Shown here piece after piece: positions 1 to 7,354 of a stretch of 64,000 nucleotides of DNA. The notes beneath the pieces are model-generated. The model saw only the letters and a program-made list of their open reading frames with translations. It did no database searches and was not told the DNA's origin. The number at the start of each line of letters is the position of its first letter. Positions within the stretch are counted from its first letter, which is position 1. This stretch comes from Hymenobacter elongatus. GTDB lineage: Bacteria > Bacteroidota > Bacteroidia > Cytophagales > Hymenobacteraceae. The stretch spans positions 1 through 64,000 of the forward strand of contig NZ_SRLD01000008.1 of NCBI RefSeq assembly GCF_004745955.1, given 5' to 3'. A program made the position numbers and the translations under genes.

Positions 1-197
1 CGGCGCAGCTGACTGACGGCCTGCCGGCTCAGGCCCACAGCCTTACCGGCCGCCTGCTGGCCGATACCCGTGGCTAGCGCCAGCAGGGCCTGAGCGCGGC
101 GTACGGCCCGCACCGGGCGGCGGCCCGTGCGGGTGAAGGCTTCCAGGGCGGCCTGGGCGGCGGCCGGTAAGGCAAAAGGGATGATTGGTCGGGCCAT
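1..197 (-). CDS. Helix-turn-helix N-terminus of a probable IS630-type transposase (partial)
   Basis: The reading frame starts at ATG 197 on the minus strand and runs off the left edge of the window, so only about 65 residues are visible. They are rich in Ala and Arg and form a helix-turn-helix: an RRAQALLALATG helix, then QQAAGKAVGLSRQAVSQLR, the usual DNA-binding half of IS630/Tc1-type transposases or related HTH proteins. The catalytic DDE part would lie outside the window, so whether the gene is intact is unknown. It stands next to another transposase remnant. The HTH assignment is firmer than the family. Confidence 0.55.
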   Translation of the reverse strand, partial: MARPIIPFALPAAAQAALEAFTRTGRRPVRAVRRAQALLALATGIGQQAAGKAVGLSRQAVSQLR

Positions 198-231
198 AGC
201 ACCCTAACCGCAAGAACCTGTATTCTGTTAA

Positions 232-860
232 TCAACTTGCCTGACTAAGCACTAGTTCGATGTGCATCTGCTCGGCTAGGTGCCAGCCCACGACCTGGCG
301 CGAGCAGGTGTCGCGCCAGGTGGCCAGGTAACACCAGCGCCCGCCCACCAGCGGCAGATACATGATGTCGTCCACCCATACTTGGTCCGGGGCGGTGGGG
401 GCCGGCTGGCCGAGCAGCCGGTTTTCGGCGACTACGTCGGTCGGATCGGCTACCGTAGTAGGGGGCGTTGCGGGCGGGTGTTCAGCGCCCGCAAGCCGTT
501 GCGGTGCAGCCAGGTGCGCAGTGCATAACGCCCCACGGCGTGCCCTTCGGCATGCAATTCGGTTCGTAACCAGCGGGTGCCGTGACGGCGGGCATGGCGC
601 ACAAAGGCTGCCTGCGCCGCCGGTTGCTACGCCGCAGATGGAGGGGCCGGGCGCTGACACCACTGATAATAGCCAACTGAACTGACGGCTAACAGGCGGC
701 ACAGCACGCGCACGGGCCACGGTTCCGCGCAGGCGTGGATAAATGCATAGCGGCTCATGACTGAGGCGGTTGGGAGAGCCCGCGCTTAAAGCGGGCACTG
801 GTCACAACTTTTTTTAAATATCGCGCTCCATTGGATTTCGTCGCGCTCCGCGCTGCAGTA
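232..860 (-). pseudogene. Degenerate IS3-family transposase (orfA tail plus orfB N-terminal half)
   Basis: Reading leftward from ATG 758 gives an IS3 OrfB N-terminus (MSRYAFIHACAEPWPVRVLC, then SSVGYYQW), which stops in frame soon afterwards. The homology resumes (AFVRHARRHGTRWLRTELHA) and then shifts frame into the start of the integrase core (PDQVWVDDIMYLPLVGGRW ... SRQVVGWHL), ending at 232. The second catalytic Asp and the Glu are absent. Just upstream, 790-860 looks like the 3' end of orfA (MERDI followed by a K-rich stretch near an A-tract). The element therefore has at least one stop, one frameshift and a 3' truncation. No terminal repeats were found. Confidence 0.75.
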
Positions 861-1134
861 CAACATGTCTGAACAAACGAGTCCATTTCATTGGCTTGCC
901 CGTTGCAGAACTGTCAAATCAAAAAAGCATTTGACGTGTTTTTATTTTATTTAAATATTTACTATATTTAATTGTATTAAATTGATAAAAAGGCCCGAAG
1001 CCTTGACTTGTGCTACCCCTGTTTTGGCTGTGATTGCCACAACACATCAGCATAGAGTAGTCAATGGAATCCTGGGCGCGTTTTCTTCTCCCACGCAAGC
1101 AGCTCCGGCTGTGCCCGTACTATTCATGCTGCAT
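841..1134. other. AT-rich intergenic region, no gene seen
   Basis: About 290 bases between the IS3 remnant and the T9SS-cargo gene. 915-985 is strongly AT-rich compared with the GC-rich surroundings and contains a TTG at 931-933 followed by TA-rich sequence. It probably holds the promoter of the 1135 gene, but no clean TAnnTTTG box can be assigned. Confidence 0.4.
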
Positions 1135-1767
1135 ATGAAGTGCTACTACTTGCTGCCGTTCTTATTGCTTCCCGGAACGTTGCGCTGCGCTGCCCAGTCC
1201 ACTCTACGTTTTACGCTGCGCCAATCCCCGCTCTTGGTTGTAGATGCCGGAGCGGATCAGACTATTCCGCAAGGGGGACGCGTGGTGCTGGGGGGAGCCT
1301 TGCCTGCCTCAGGCGGCTCAGGTACGTTCGCCTACGCATGGACCCCGGCCACGGGCTTGGACCGGTCAGACGTACCTCATCCAACGGCTTCCCCTAACCA
1401 GACAACCACTTACACGCTGACCGTGACCGACCCCGGCAGCTGCCAAAAAGAAGCCCGGGTCACGGTAACGGTGTCCACCCCCACCCCCACAGCCATGGCC
1501 GCTGCTTGGGACCCTTGGGGACTGCACCTGTTCCCCAACCCTACCCACGGCGTATTCACGCTCGCATCCGAGCACCCCATGGGCACGAAGATTTTGCTGC
1601 TGGCAGTGTACTCTGTCTTGGGCCAGCGGGTGTACGCCGAAAGCATTTTAGCTGGCTCCCACAAGCTGGAGCAATTAATTCAATTGCCGCCGCAAGCCGC
1701 TGGTCTCTACTTCGTTCAAATCACAGGTCAGGACGTGAACCGTGTCTTCCGCCTGCAGGTGCAATAG
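1135..1767 (+). CDS. Secreted PKD-like domain protein with T9SS C-terminal sorting domain
   Basis: This is a 210-residue protein if translated from ATG 1135; ATG 1126 is equally possible, and the longer frame back to 982 adds an unlikely leader. A signal peptide (MKCYYLLPFLLLPGTLRCAAQS) is followed by one PKD/SprB-like beta-sandwich (DAGADQTIPQGGRVVLGG ... TTTYTLTVTDPGSC). The C-terminal ~80 residues (LHLFPNPTHGVFTL ... YSVLGQRVY ... GLYFVQI) are a type A T9SS sorting domain, so the product should be exported to the cell surface and processed by the PorU sortase. It lies 25 bp upstream of a second secreted protein, so the two may be co-transcribed. The ligand or function is unknown. Confidence 0.8.
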   Translation: MKCYYLLPFLLLPGTLRCAAQSTLRFTLRQSPLLVVDAGADQTIPQGGRVVLGGALPASGGSGTFAYAWTPATGLDRSDVPHPTASPNQTTTYTLTVTDPGSCQKEARVTVTVSTPTPTAMAAAWDPWGLHLFPNPTHGVFTLASEHPMGTKILLLAVYSVLGQRVYAESILAGSHKLEQLIQLPPQAAGLYFVQITGQDVNRVFRLQVQ

Positions 1768-1792
1768 GCTCCCATTCTTTTCCTTTTACGCC

Positions 1793-4300
1793 ATGTCCTA
1801 TTTATACATGCGTCCGCTACTGCGCTGGTTGCTCCTCGCATTGTGGTGTCTTTGTTCAACAACTGTCTATGCGCAAGCATCCAAGCCGTTCAAACTGCAC
1901 CTTGACGGCTTCCGAGGCAACATACAATGGGAGCAATCTGCCGATGCCAAGAACTGGTCAGATGTGCCCAATGGGAACGTAGCCTCTTTGTCCGTCACCC
2001 CTACGCAAACTACTTATTACCGGGCGAAGGTGAGCGAGGCCGGATGCGTACCCACCTACTCCGACCTCAAGGCGGCGTATGCCCAGCCCGATGTTAAATA
2101 TGTCCCCGTGACGTTCGGAGCGGATGTAAGCGCGGCTGGCAGGCAGGAAGTAGAAGGGTTCTACTCTGCATTAGAATCAACGGCCCCCACGGATGATGCC
2201 ATGTTGCCGGTGGCAATTGGCCGGAAGGAGGACCTCTTTTTTGCTTTAGGGGGAAAAGAACAAGTACTACTGATGGGGTTCACGGAAGGAGAACCAGCAG
2301 AGCTGAGCATTGAAAACACAGGCGTGGCCTTGGTACGATTCGCCATTAATCCATTGGGTACGGGCAGCTTAACGCCCGCGCAACTGAAGGAGGCCATCCG
2401 GAAAGCACCTGCGTTTTCCTTGCTACGGCAAGCCATTAACCAAGCCTTAAGCAAAGGCGAGTCGTCTTTAGATTCCGACGATGCCATTGCAAAAGCGGGA
2501 GCCGTAGCTGCAGAAGTGGTCAAAGCATATGGAGGCTTTGTGCCAAATCGAGGAGTGGCGGGGGCGAGTGTGAATCAGGCCACAGCATTGCCTTATTTTC
2601 TTATTAAAACGGCCTTTAAAGGAAATAATATTTGGCTGGAGGACGAGAAGGCATCGGCCAACGTTAAAATGTTTAACGACACCCGGCTCTACTGGGAGGT
2701 TGTTACTTCGAACGAACAAGGACAGCAGATTCAAAAGCAGGAGGTCAAGTGGGAACCCTTTAAATTTTTTGAATTTTTGCCGTTTGTAAACCCGCCTGAA
2801 ACCGCCATTTTGCAGGGCCACCCCGAGAAATTCACGGTTACCATTGGCCAAAATACTCAGCTTCGTGGTCGACACGCAGCTTTTTTAATACAATCCGCGA
2901 TTTTAACGTTGTTAGAGTGGGCTGGTGACCCTAAGCGGGATCCAGAAAAGGTAGCTGCCTGTGTAAATGCGTTGGCGCCCGTAATCGTCAATAAAGAACT
3001 GTCTGGCTTGATTACCCAGGCCGACGGTCAATCTGCCAGACAATACCTACTCGAGATAATGGATAAATTGATGGGGGTGACAGATAGTGGCAAGTTTTGG
3101 ATATACGAGTACATGAACCAATGCCAAGGGAAAAATTTGCCTGGGATTGAGGATTTACCTGCCAAACGGAAGTTCGCCAAATTATTATCACGTGCGTGGA
3201 CGAAAATGCAAGTTACGATATCGTTTAGCGCTACGGCAGGATTTGCTTACCAGTTTTTCTACTATTATAATCACACGGCTTCGGTTACTTTATGTAAAAA
3301 CAACGGCACTGTCAGCGAATGTGTGGACCGAGTAAATATCAGTGACCCTACTGCATCCAATGCGTTGCCCGTGGGCACAACTCTCAGCCTTTCGGGCACT
3401 GTAATTGGCGAGGATGGCACAGACTTAACCTCTTCCCACACCATCACGTGGCAATCCAGTAACCCCGCACTGGCTACAGTTAACGCGCAAGGGGTCGTAA
3501 CGGGCATCAAAGTAGGCAAGGTGGATATTACGGGCACTTGCGGCGGGAAGAAGGGTACTCTAAATCTGACAGTTACTCCTTTTTCTCAATTAGTACTCAT
3601 GAGTACCATGAAGCTGATGGAAATTAAGTACGCTGGCCCGTACGCTACTACCTCGGACACCATCACCGCCGTTGGCCTGGGTCAAACGCTTGGTTTGTTC
3701 CCGCGTTTGGTGGATGAAAACGGTAACGAGCAGCAAATGCAAGGACCGCTGGAGTGGGTGGTGTCGCGCCCAACCGTGGCGTCCGTTACTACCCGACAAG
3801 GGCAGTACAATATCCCATTTAGTACCCAACTTTATAACGGCACTTATGGCGAAATAAAGGGGTTGACAGAAGGCGAAATGCGGGTTCGGGCCCGTTACCA
3901 AGGCGTGTTCAGCAAGCCAATGTTGGTAAAAGTAGTGGACCTGCGTAATACCTACGACCTTACTGCCGTCGGTGGTGAACCAGTGCCCGGCATCACAAGT
4001 AACGGTGTTGAGTGGATAAGTGGAACAGCCACCCTTAAAAGCGCTTCGTTTACTTTGAGTTTAAAATCTAAAAGCACACCGTATTATCCACCAACCGAAG
4101 ATAAACAAGCAGGAGATCTACACGTAATGGGTTATTCAGAAACTGACCAAGTGTACCCCTCCCATTTCACCGTACCTTTCCCCAAAGGCTTTATTTTACT
4201 GCACTGGAGAGGTGGGAATGCCTATAACTGGGGCTCGTTATCACCAGACAAAGGGACATATTACCAGACCTATAACGGAGGGATTTTATTTAGGAAATGA
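1793..4300 (+). CDS. Large secreted protein with PKD-like and BIG2 Ig-like domains
   Basis: The product is 835 residues from ATG 1793 (ATG 1808 is an alternative); the GTG at 1742 would overlap the upstream gene and spoil the signal peptide. After the signal (LLRWLLLALWCLCSTTVYAQ) comes a short beta-rich module ending TTYYRAKVSEAGC. A ~450-residue region I do not recognise follows. Around residues 505-600 there is a bacterial Ig-like BIG2 domain (TITWQSSNPALATVNAQGVV), then a second related module (LEWVVSRPTVASV). No T9SS sorting domain is visible, although its neighbour has one. GC is lower than in the core genes, suggesting acquisition by transfer. The stop lies 8 bp before the IS3 left end, so an originally longer C-terminus cannot be excluded. 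Confidence 0.7.
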   Translation: MSYLYMRPLLRWLLLALWCLCSTTVYAQASKPFKLHLDGFRGNIQWEQSADAKNWSDVPNGNVASLSVTPTQTTYYRAKVSEAGCVPTYSDLKAAYAQPDVKYVPVTFGADVSAAGRQEVEGFYSALESTAPTDDAMLPVAIGRKEDLFFALGGKEQVLLMGFTEGEPAELSIENTGVALVRFAINPLGTGSLTPAQLKEAIRKAPAFSLLRQAINQALSKGESSLDSDDAIAKAGAVAAEVVKAYGGFVPNRGVAGASVNQATALPYFLIKTAFKGNNIWLEDEKASANVKMFNDTRLYWEVVTSNEQGQQIQKQEVKWEPFKFFEFLPFVNPPETAILQGHPEKFTVTIGQNTQLRGRHAAFLIQSAILTLLEWAGDPKRDPEKVAACVNALAPVIVNKELSGLITQADGQSARQYLLEIMDKLMGVTDSGKFWIYEYMNQCQGKNLPGIEDLPAKRKFAKLLSRAWTKMQVTISFSATAGFAYQFFYYYNHTASVTLCKNNGTVSECVDRVNISDPTASNALPVGTTLSLSGTVIGEDGTDLTSSHTITWQSSNPALATVNAQGVVTGIKVGKVDITGTCGGKKGTLNLTVTPFSQLVLMSTMKLMEIKYAGPYATTSDTITAVGLGQTLGLFPRLVDENGNEQQMQGPLEWVVSRPTVASVTTRQGQYNIPFSTQLYNGTYGEIKGLTEGEMRVRARYQGVFSKPMLVKVVDLRNTYDLTAVGGEPVPGITSNGVEWISGTATLKSASFTLSLKSKSTPYYPPTEDKQAGDLHVMGYSETDQVYPSHFTVPFPKGFILLHWRGGNAYNWGSLSPDKGTYYQTYNGGILFRK

Positions 4301-4321
4301 GGACTCTTTGAGGTGGTCTAG

Positions 4322-5203
4322 CTAAGCCGGACACAACTGGGACGTGGTTAGAAGTTGTGTTTCGAAGTGGTTGGGCGAGTGGTAGCCCAGGGCTGAGTGG
4401 CGGCGTTCGGCGTTGTAATAGGCGATATGGTGGCTGATTTCGAGCTTGGCTTCCGCAAGGCCGGGGAAACTTCCGCCGTCGAGCAGTTCGGCCTTGAAGC
4501 GGCTCCAAAACGATTCGGCGTGGGCATTGTCGTAGCAGTTGCCGCGCCGGCTCATGCTTTGCAGGGCACCATGTTGCGCGAGTAAGTTCTTGAATCGGGT
4601 GGCCGTGTACTGGCTGCCCTGGTCGGAATGCACGATGAGCCCGGCCGCGGGCCGGCGTACGGCCAGCGCGCGGCGTAGCGCCTCACTGACCAAGTCTTGG
4701 GGCATCGTGTCGCGCACGTCCCAGCCGACGACTTTGCGCGAGCAGCGGTCCAGCCAAACCGCCAGGTAGAGCCAGCCGCCGCCCTGCCGGGGCAGGTACG
4801 TGATGTCGCCGACCCAGACCCGGTTGGGGGCTATAGGGGCCGCCTGGCCCAGCAAGCGGTTGGGGGCCGCGCGTACGGCCGGGTCGGAAGCGGTGGTGCG
4901 GGGCACAAACGAGCGCAGCTGCTGCGCGCGCAGGCCGTGGGCATGGAGCACCCGGCGGATGCGCCAGCGGCCCACCGGATGGCCTTGGGCCTGCACTTCT
5001 ACCCGCAGTCGGCGGGTACCATAACGCTGGCTGTGATACGCAAACGCTTCGCGCACCGCGACTTGCCAGGCCGGCTCGCCCACCAGCATCTGCCGGCGGC
5101 GGTGCCAGGCGTAATAGGCCGCTGGGGCCACCCGCAGTGCCTGGCAGAGCTGACGCACCGGCACTTGGCCGGCCCGTTGGGTGATGTGCTGGTAGGTACT
5201 CAC
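4322..5203 (-). CDS. IS3-family transposase OrfB (DDE integrase core)
   Basis: OrfB is 293 residues and starts at GTG 5203, which overlaps the orfA stop (GTGA). The N-terminal HTH_21-like segment (RQLCQALRVAPAAYYAWHRR) precedes an rve core. All three catalytic acids are visible: the Asp of WVGDITYLP, the Asp of IVHSDQGSQY and the Glu of NAHAESFWSRFKAELL. It is expected to be made mainly as an OrfAB fusion through a -1 frameshift at the A7 tract read from 5233-5239. The gene looks intact, so the element may be active. Confidence 0.92.
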   Translation of the reverse strand: MSTYQHITQRAGQVPVRQLCQALRVAPAAYYAWHRRRQMLVGEPAWQVAVREAFAYHSQRYGTRRLRVEVQAQGHPVGRWRIRRVLHAHGLRAQQLRSFVPRTTASDPAVRAAPNRLLGQAAPIAPNRVWVGDITYLPRQGGGWLYLAVWLDRCSRKVVGWDVRDTMPQDLVSEALRRALAVRRPAAGLIVHSDQGSQYTATRFKNLLAQHGALQSMSRRGNCYDNAHAESFWSRFKAELLDGGSFPGLAEAKLEISHHIAYYNAERRHSALGYHSPNHFETQLLTTSQLCPA

Positions 5204-5502
5204 GGGGTCAGCTGGCCGAAGATGACCAAGGCTTTTTTTAAAATGTCGAGCTCCTGCGCCAGCCGCTTGTTGGCCGCGCGCAGGGCGCGCACTTCCGGGT
5301 CGCGGGCCACTTCCACGCTGCCCACTTCGGCCACGAGCTGCGCTTGCTGCCAGCGGTAGAGCAGCTTGGGACTGATGCCCAGTTGCCGTGCCGCGGCTTG
5401 CGTGCTGCGGCTCTCCGAAGCCAGGCGCAAGGCTTCCGCCTTAAACGCCTCGTCGTATTTGCGCCGTTTGTCGGGCGACGCCCCGCTGGTTTTGGTTGCC
5501 AT
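5200..5502 (-). CDS. IS3-family transposase OrfA (HTH_Tnp_1)
   Basis: OrfA is 100 residues: a basic helix-turn-helix (RRKYDEAFKAEALRLASES, then TQAAARQLGISPKLLYRWQQ) followed by a leucine-zipper-like coiled coil (VRALRAANKRLAQELDILKK). It binds the terminal repeats and supplies the dimerisation module of the OrfAB transposase. The ILKKAL codons contain an A7 run (5233-5239 on the plus strand as T7), the usual IS3 slippery site for moving into orfB. Confidence 0.92.
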   Translation of the reverse strand: MATKTSGASPDKRRKYDEAFKAEALRLASESRSTQAAARQLGISPKLLYRWQQAQLVAEVGSVEVARDPEVRALRAANKRLAQELDILKKALVIFGQLTP

Positions 5503-5558
5503 AATAGAAGAAATATACGTCCTTCTTCTGTCCGTCTTTCCTAGACCACCTCATCAAG

Positions 5559-5596
5559 CAGGAAGCCCCCGCTGCGCGTGCAACGGGGGCTTCCTG
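5559..5596. terminator. Perfect 13-bp hairpin terminator downstream of PAP2 gene
   Basis: CAGGAAGCCCCCG (5559-5571) pairs with its exact complement at 5584-5596 around a 12-nt loop, 7 bp beyond the PAP2 stop codon. On the minus strand it is followed within 6 bp by the IS3 right end, so any T-tract it once had appears to have been displaced. Confidence 0.7.
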
Positions 5597-5602
5597 CGTT
5601 CT

Positions 5603-6193
5603 TCAGGCAGGGCTTGCGGCGTTATCATTGGGCCACCAGCGGGCCACGCCGAGCTGATAGAGCCGCACGCAGCCCCAGGCCAGCAAGCTGCCGAGCGTGG
5701 CGCCAGCCAGCACGTCGGAAGGGTAGTGAGCCCCCAGATACATGCGGCTATACGACACCAGAATGGCCCAGATGACCACCAGCACCTTCACCAGCCAGTA
5801 GCGCCGGGGCAGCACCAGGCACAGAAAAACGACGAGCGCGAAGGCATTGGCCGCGTGCGACGACATGAAGCCAAAGCGCCCGCCGCAGCCATTCACCAGG
5901 TTGAGCGTGGCCGAGAGCTGGGCGTCGTGGCAGGGGCGCAGCCGGGCAAAATAGGGCTTGAAAAACCGGCTGGAAATACCATCGGCCAGCGCCACGCTCA
6001 GCCCCAGCAACGGCAGCAGCAGCGTGGCCCGCCGGCCAAACAGGTAACTCAGCGCGAGCAGGATAACCAGGTAGGCCGGAAACCAGACGAAGCGCTCCGA
6101 GAAGAAAATCATCCACGCGTCCAGCGTGTCCGAATGGTTGTTGTTGGCGGCCAGCAGCAGCCAGCGGTCCAGGGCTTGCAGCTGCTCAATCAC
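5603..6193 (-). CDS. PAP2-family membrane phosphatase
   Basis: The product is 196 residues from GTG 6193, which overlaps the hemF stop (GTGA); the longer frame to 6292 lies inside hemF. PAP2 (type 2 phosphatidic acid phosphatase) active-site motifs are present in order: K79-x6-RP86-87 (KPYFARLRP), a SSH motif at 111-113 where most family members have SGH, and SR150-x5-H156 (SRMYLGAHYPSD). Several hydrophobic segments (about 36-52, 57-72, 115-130, 133-148 and 160-178) make it an inner-membrane enzyme. It probably dephosphorylates lipid phosphates such as undecaprenyl pyrophosphate or phosphatidylglycerol phosphate. Overlap with hemF implies co-translation, though no functional link is evident. 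Confidence 0.88.
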   Translation of the reverse strand: MIEQLQALDRWLLLAANNNHSDTLDAWMIFFSERFVWFPAYLVILLALSYLFGRRATLLLPLLGLSVALADGISSRFFKPYFARLRPCHDAQLSATLNLVNGCGGRFGFMSSHAANAFALVVFLCLVLPRRYWLVKVLVVIWAILVSYSRMYLGAHYPSDVLAGATLGSLLAWGCVRLYQLGVARWWPNDNAASPA

Positions 6194-7140
6194 AGTGCGT
6201 CGGGGGTTGCGAGCCACTGCACGCCTTTGCGCAGCCAGGCCTGGGTGGCGGCTTCCGCCGAGTTGGGCTCGGGGCGCTGGTCGTAGTGCCATTCGCAGCG
6301 CGGGGGCAGGCTCATCAGAATGCTTTCGGTGCGGCCCCCGGTTTCGAGGCCGAAGCGGGTGCCCCGGTCGAAGGCCAGGTTAAACTCGGCGTAGCGGGCC
6401 CGGCGCAGCATGTGCCACTGCACTTCCCGCTCACCGTAGGGCAGGTCGCGGTTCTGGTGCATCAGGGCGGTGTAGGTGGGCCCAAATACATTTCCCACGG
6501 CCTGCATGAAGGCGAATAGCTCCTCGCGGCTACCATCTTTGCCCACCGTGAGGCGGTCGAAGAAAATGCCGCCCACGCCCCGGGTTTCCTGGCGGTGGGG
6601 CAAGTAGAAGTAGTCGTCGGCCCACTGCCGAAAGCGCGCGTAGTACGCCGGGTTGTGCGCATCACACACGTCCTTGAGCTGCTGGTGAAACCAGCGGGCT
6701 TGGCTCTCATCCACGTAAATCGGGGTCAGGTCGATGCCGCCGCCGAACCAGGCCTCGCCGTTGCCGGCCTCGAAGTAGCGCACGTTCATGTGGGCAATGG
6801 GTACCCGGGGGCTGCGCGGGTGCTGCACCACGCTCACGCCGGTAGCGAAGTAGTTGGCGTTGGGCATCAGCAGCACGCGGGCGGCCTGCTCGCTCATTTC
6901 GCCCCACACGGCTGAGAAGTTCACGCCGCCTTTCTCCAGCACCCGCCCGCCCTGAATCACGCGCGACAATCCGCCGCCGCCGCTGCCGTGCGTCCAGGCA
7001 TCCTGCTGGAAAGTAGCGTGGCCTTCGGCAGCTTCCAGCTGCTCGCACAGGCGCCGTTGGAAGTCGCGAAGCCAGTCGGCCACGGTGTCGCGGAAGGTAG
7101 AGGCCGCCGGTGGCGCGGGAGAAGGAGAAGCAGTCAGCAT
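6190..7140 (-). CDS. hemF: Oxygen-dependent coproporphyrinogen-III oxidase
   Basis: HemF oxidatively decarboxylates coproporphyrinogen III to protoporphyrinogen IX with O2 in aerobic haem synthesis. The 316-residue length fits the family. Conserved stretches are visible: GGGGLSRVIQ, GVNFSAVWGEM, HPRSPRVPIAHMNVRYFE, WFGGGIDLTPIYVDE, RGVGGIFFDRL and RYAEFNLAFDRGTRFGLETG. Start ATG 7140 was chosen because the earlier ATG at 7173 adds an unconserved leader. A TACCTTTG promoter element lies about 95 bp upstream (7235-7242). PAP2 follows with a 4-bp overlap. The protein acts as a soluble cytoplasmic dimer. Confidence 0.96.
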   Translation of the reverse strand: MLTASPSPAPPAASTFRDTVADWLRDFQRRLCEQLEAAEGHATFQQDAWTHGSGGGGLSRVIQGGRVLEKGGVNFSAVWGEMSEQAARVLLMPNANYFATGVSVVQHPRSPRVPIAHMNVRYFEAGNGEAWFGGGIDLTPIYVDESQARWFHQQLKDVCDAHNPAYYARFRQWADDYFYLPHRQETRGVGGIFFDRLTVGKDGSREELFAFMQAVGNVFGPTYTALMHQNRDLPYGEREVQWHMLRRARYAEFNLAFDRGTRFGLETGGRTESILMSLPPRCEWHYDQRPEPNSAEAATQAWLRKGVQWLATPDAL

Positions 7141-7234
7141 AGAGGGGAAAGCGGCCAGGTCTGAACCAGGCAACTACGCAGCTGACTCGTGCAGAAACAG
7201 AAAACCGCCTGGCGGCGGAGGAAGTTGTAAGCCG

Positions 7235-7242
7235 CAAAGGTA
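7235..7242 (-). promoter_or_regulatory. Probable -7 element of hemF promoter
   Basis: On the minus strand this reads TACCTTTG, matching the Bacteroidota TAnnTTTG box, with a possible TTG 24 bp upstream. It lies about 95 bp before the hemF start. The spacing is longer than the usual 17-23 bp. Confidence 0.5.
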
Positions 7243-7300
7243 GGCGTTTCGGCGTTTTGGTGCCGGCAAAGGTTAGCCGGCCGGCTGAGGTAGAGCACAA

Positions 7301-7332
7301 CAACGCCCGCCTCCGGCAGGAAGCGGGCGTTG
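7301..7332 (-). terminator. Hairpin downstream of curlin-repeat gene
   Basis: CAACGCCCGC (7301-7310) pairs with GCGGGCGTTG (7323-7332) over a 12-nt loop, about 22 bp past the stop of the curlin-repeat gene on the minus strand. The U-tract is weak (TTGTTG), so termination efficiency is uncertain. Confidence 0.5.
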
Positions 7333-7354
7333 GGGCCTTGCAGGGGAGAAAACG

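Larger units (their letters stand above)
4309..5553 (-). mobile_element. Complete IS3-family insertion sequence
   Basis: The element is about 1.25 kb with imperfect terminal inverted repeats: TGAGGTGGTCTAG at 4309-4321 and its complement at 5541-5553. The match extends inward with mismatches to roughly 26 bp (shared CGGACA). Inside are the two overlapping orfs typical of IS3. I see no 3-4 bp target duplication (CTT on the left, TCA on the right), so flanking DNA may have been lost or rearranged. The right end abuts the transcription terminator of the PAP2 gene. Confidence 0.9.

Noticed and set aside
4306-5557. Target-site duplication for the IS3 element
   Set aside because: Flanks CTT and TCA do not match; no shift of the boundary by one or two bases gives a duplication.
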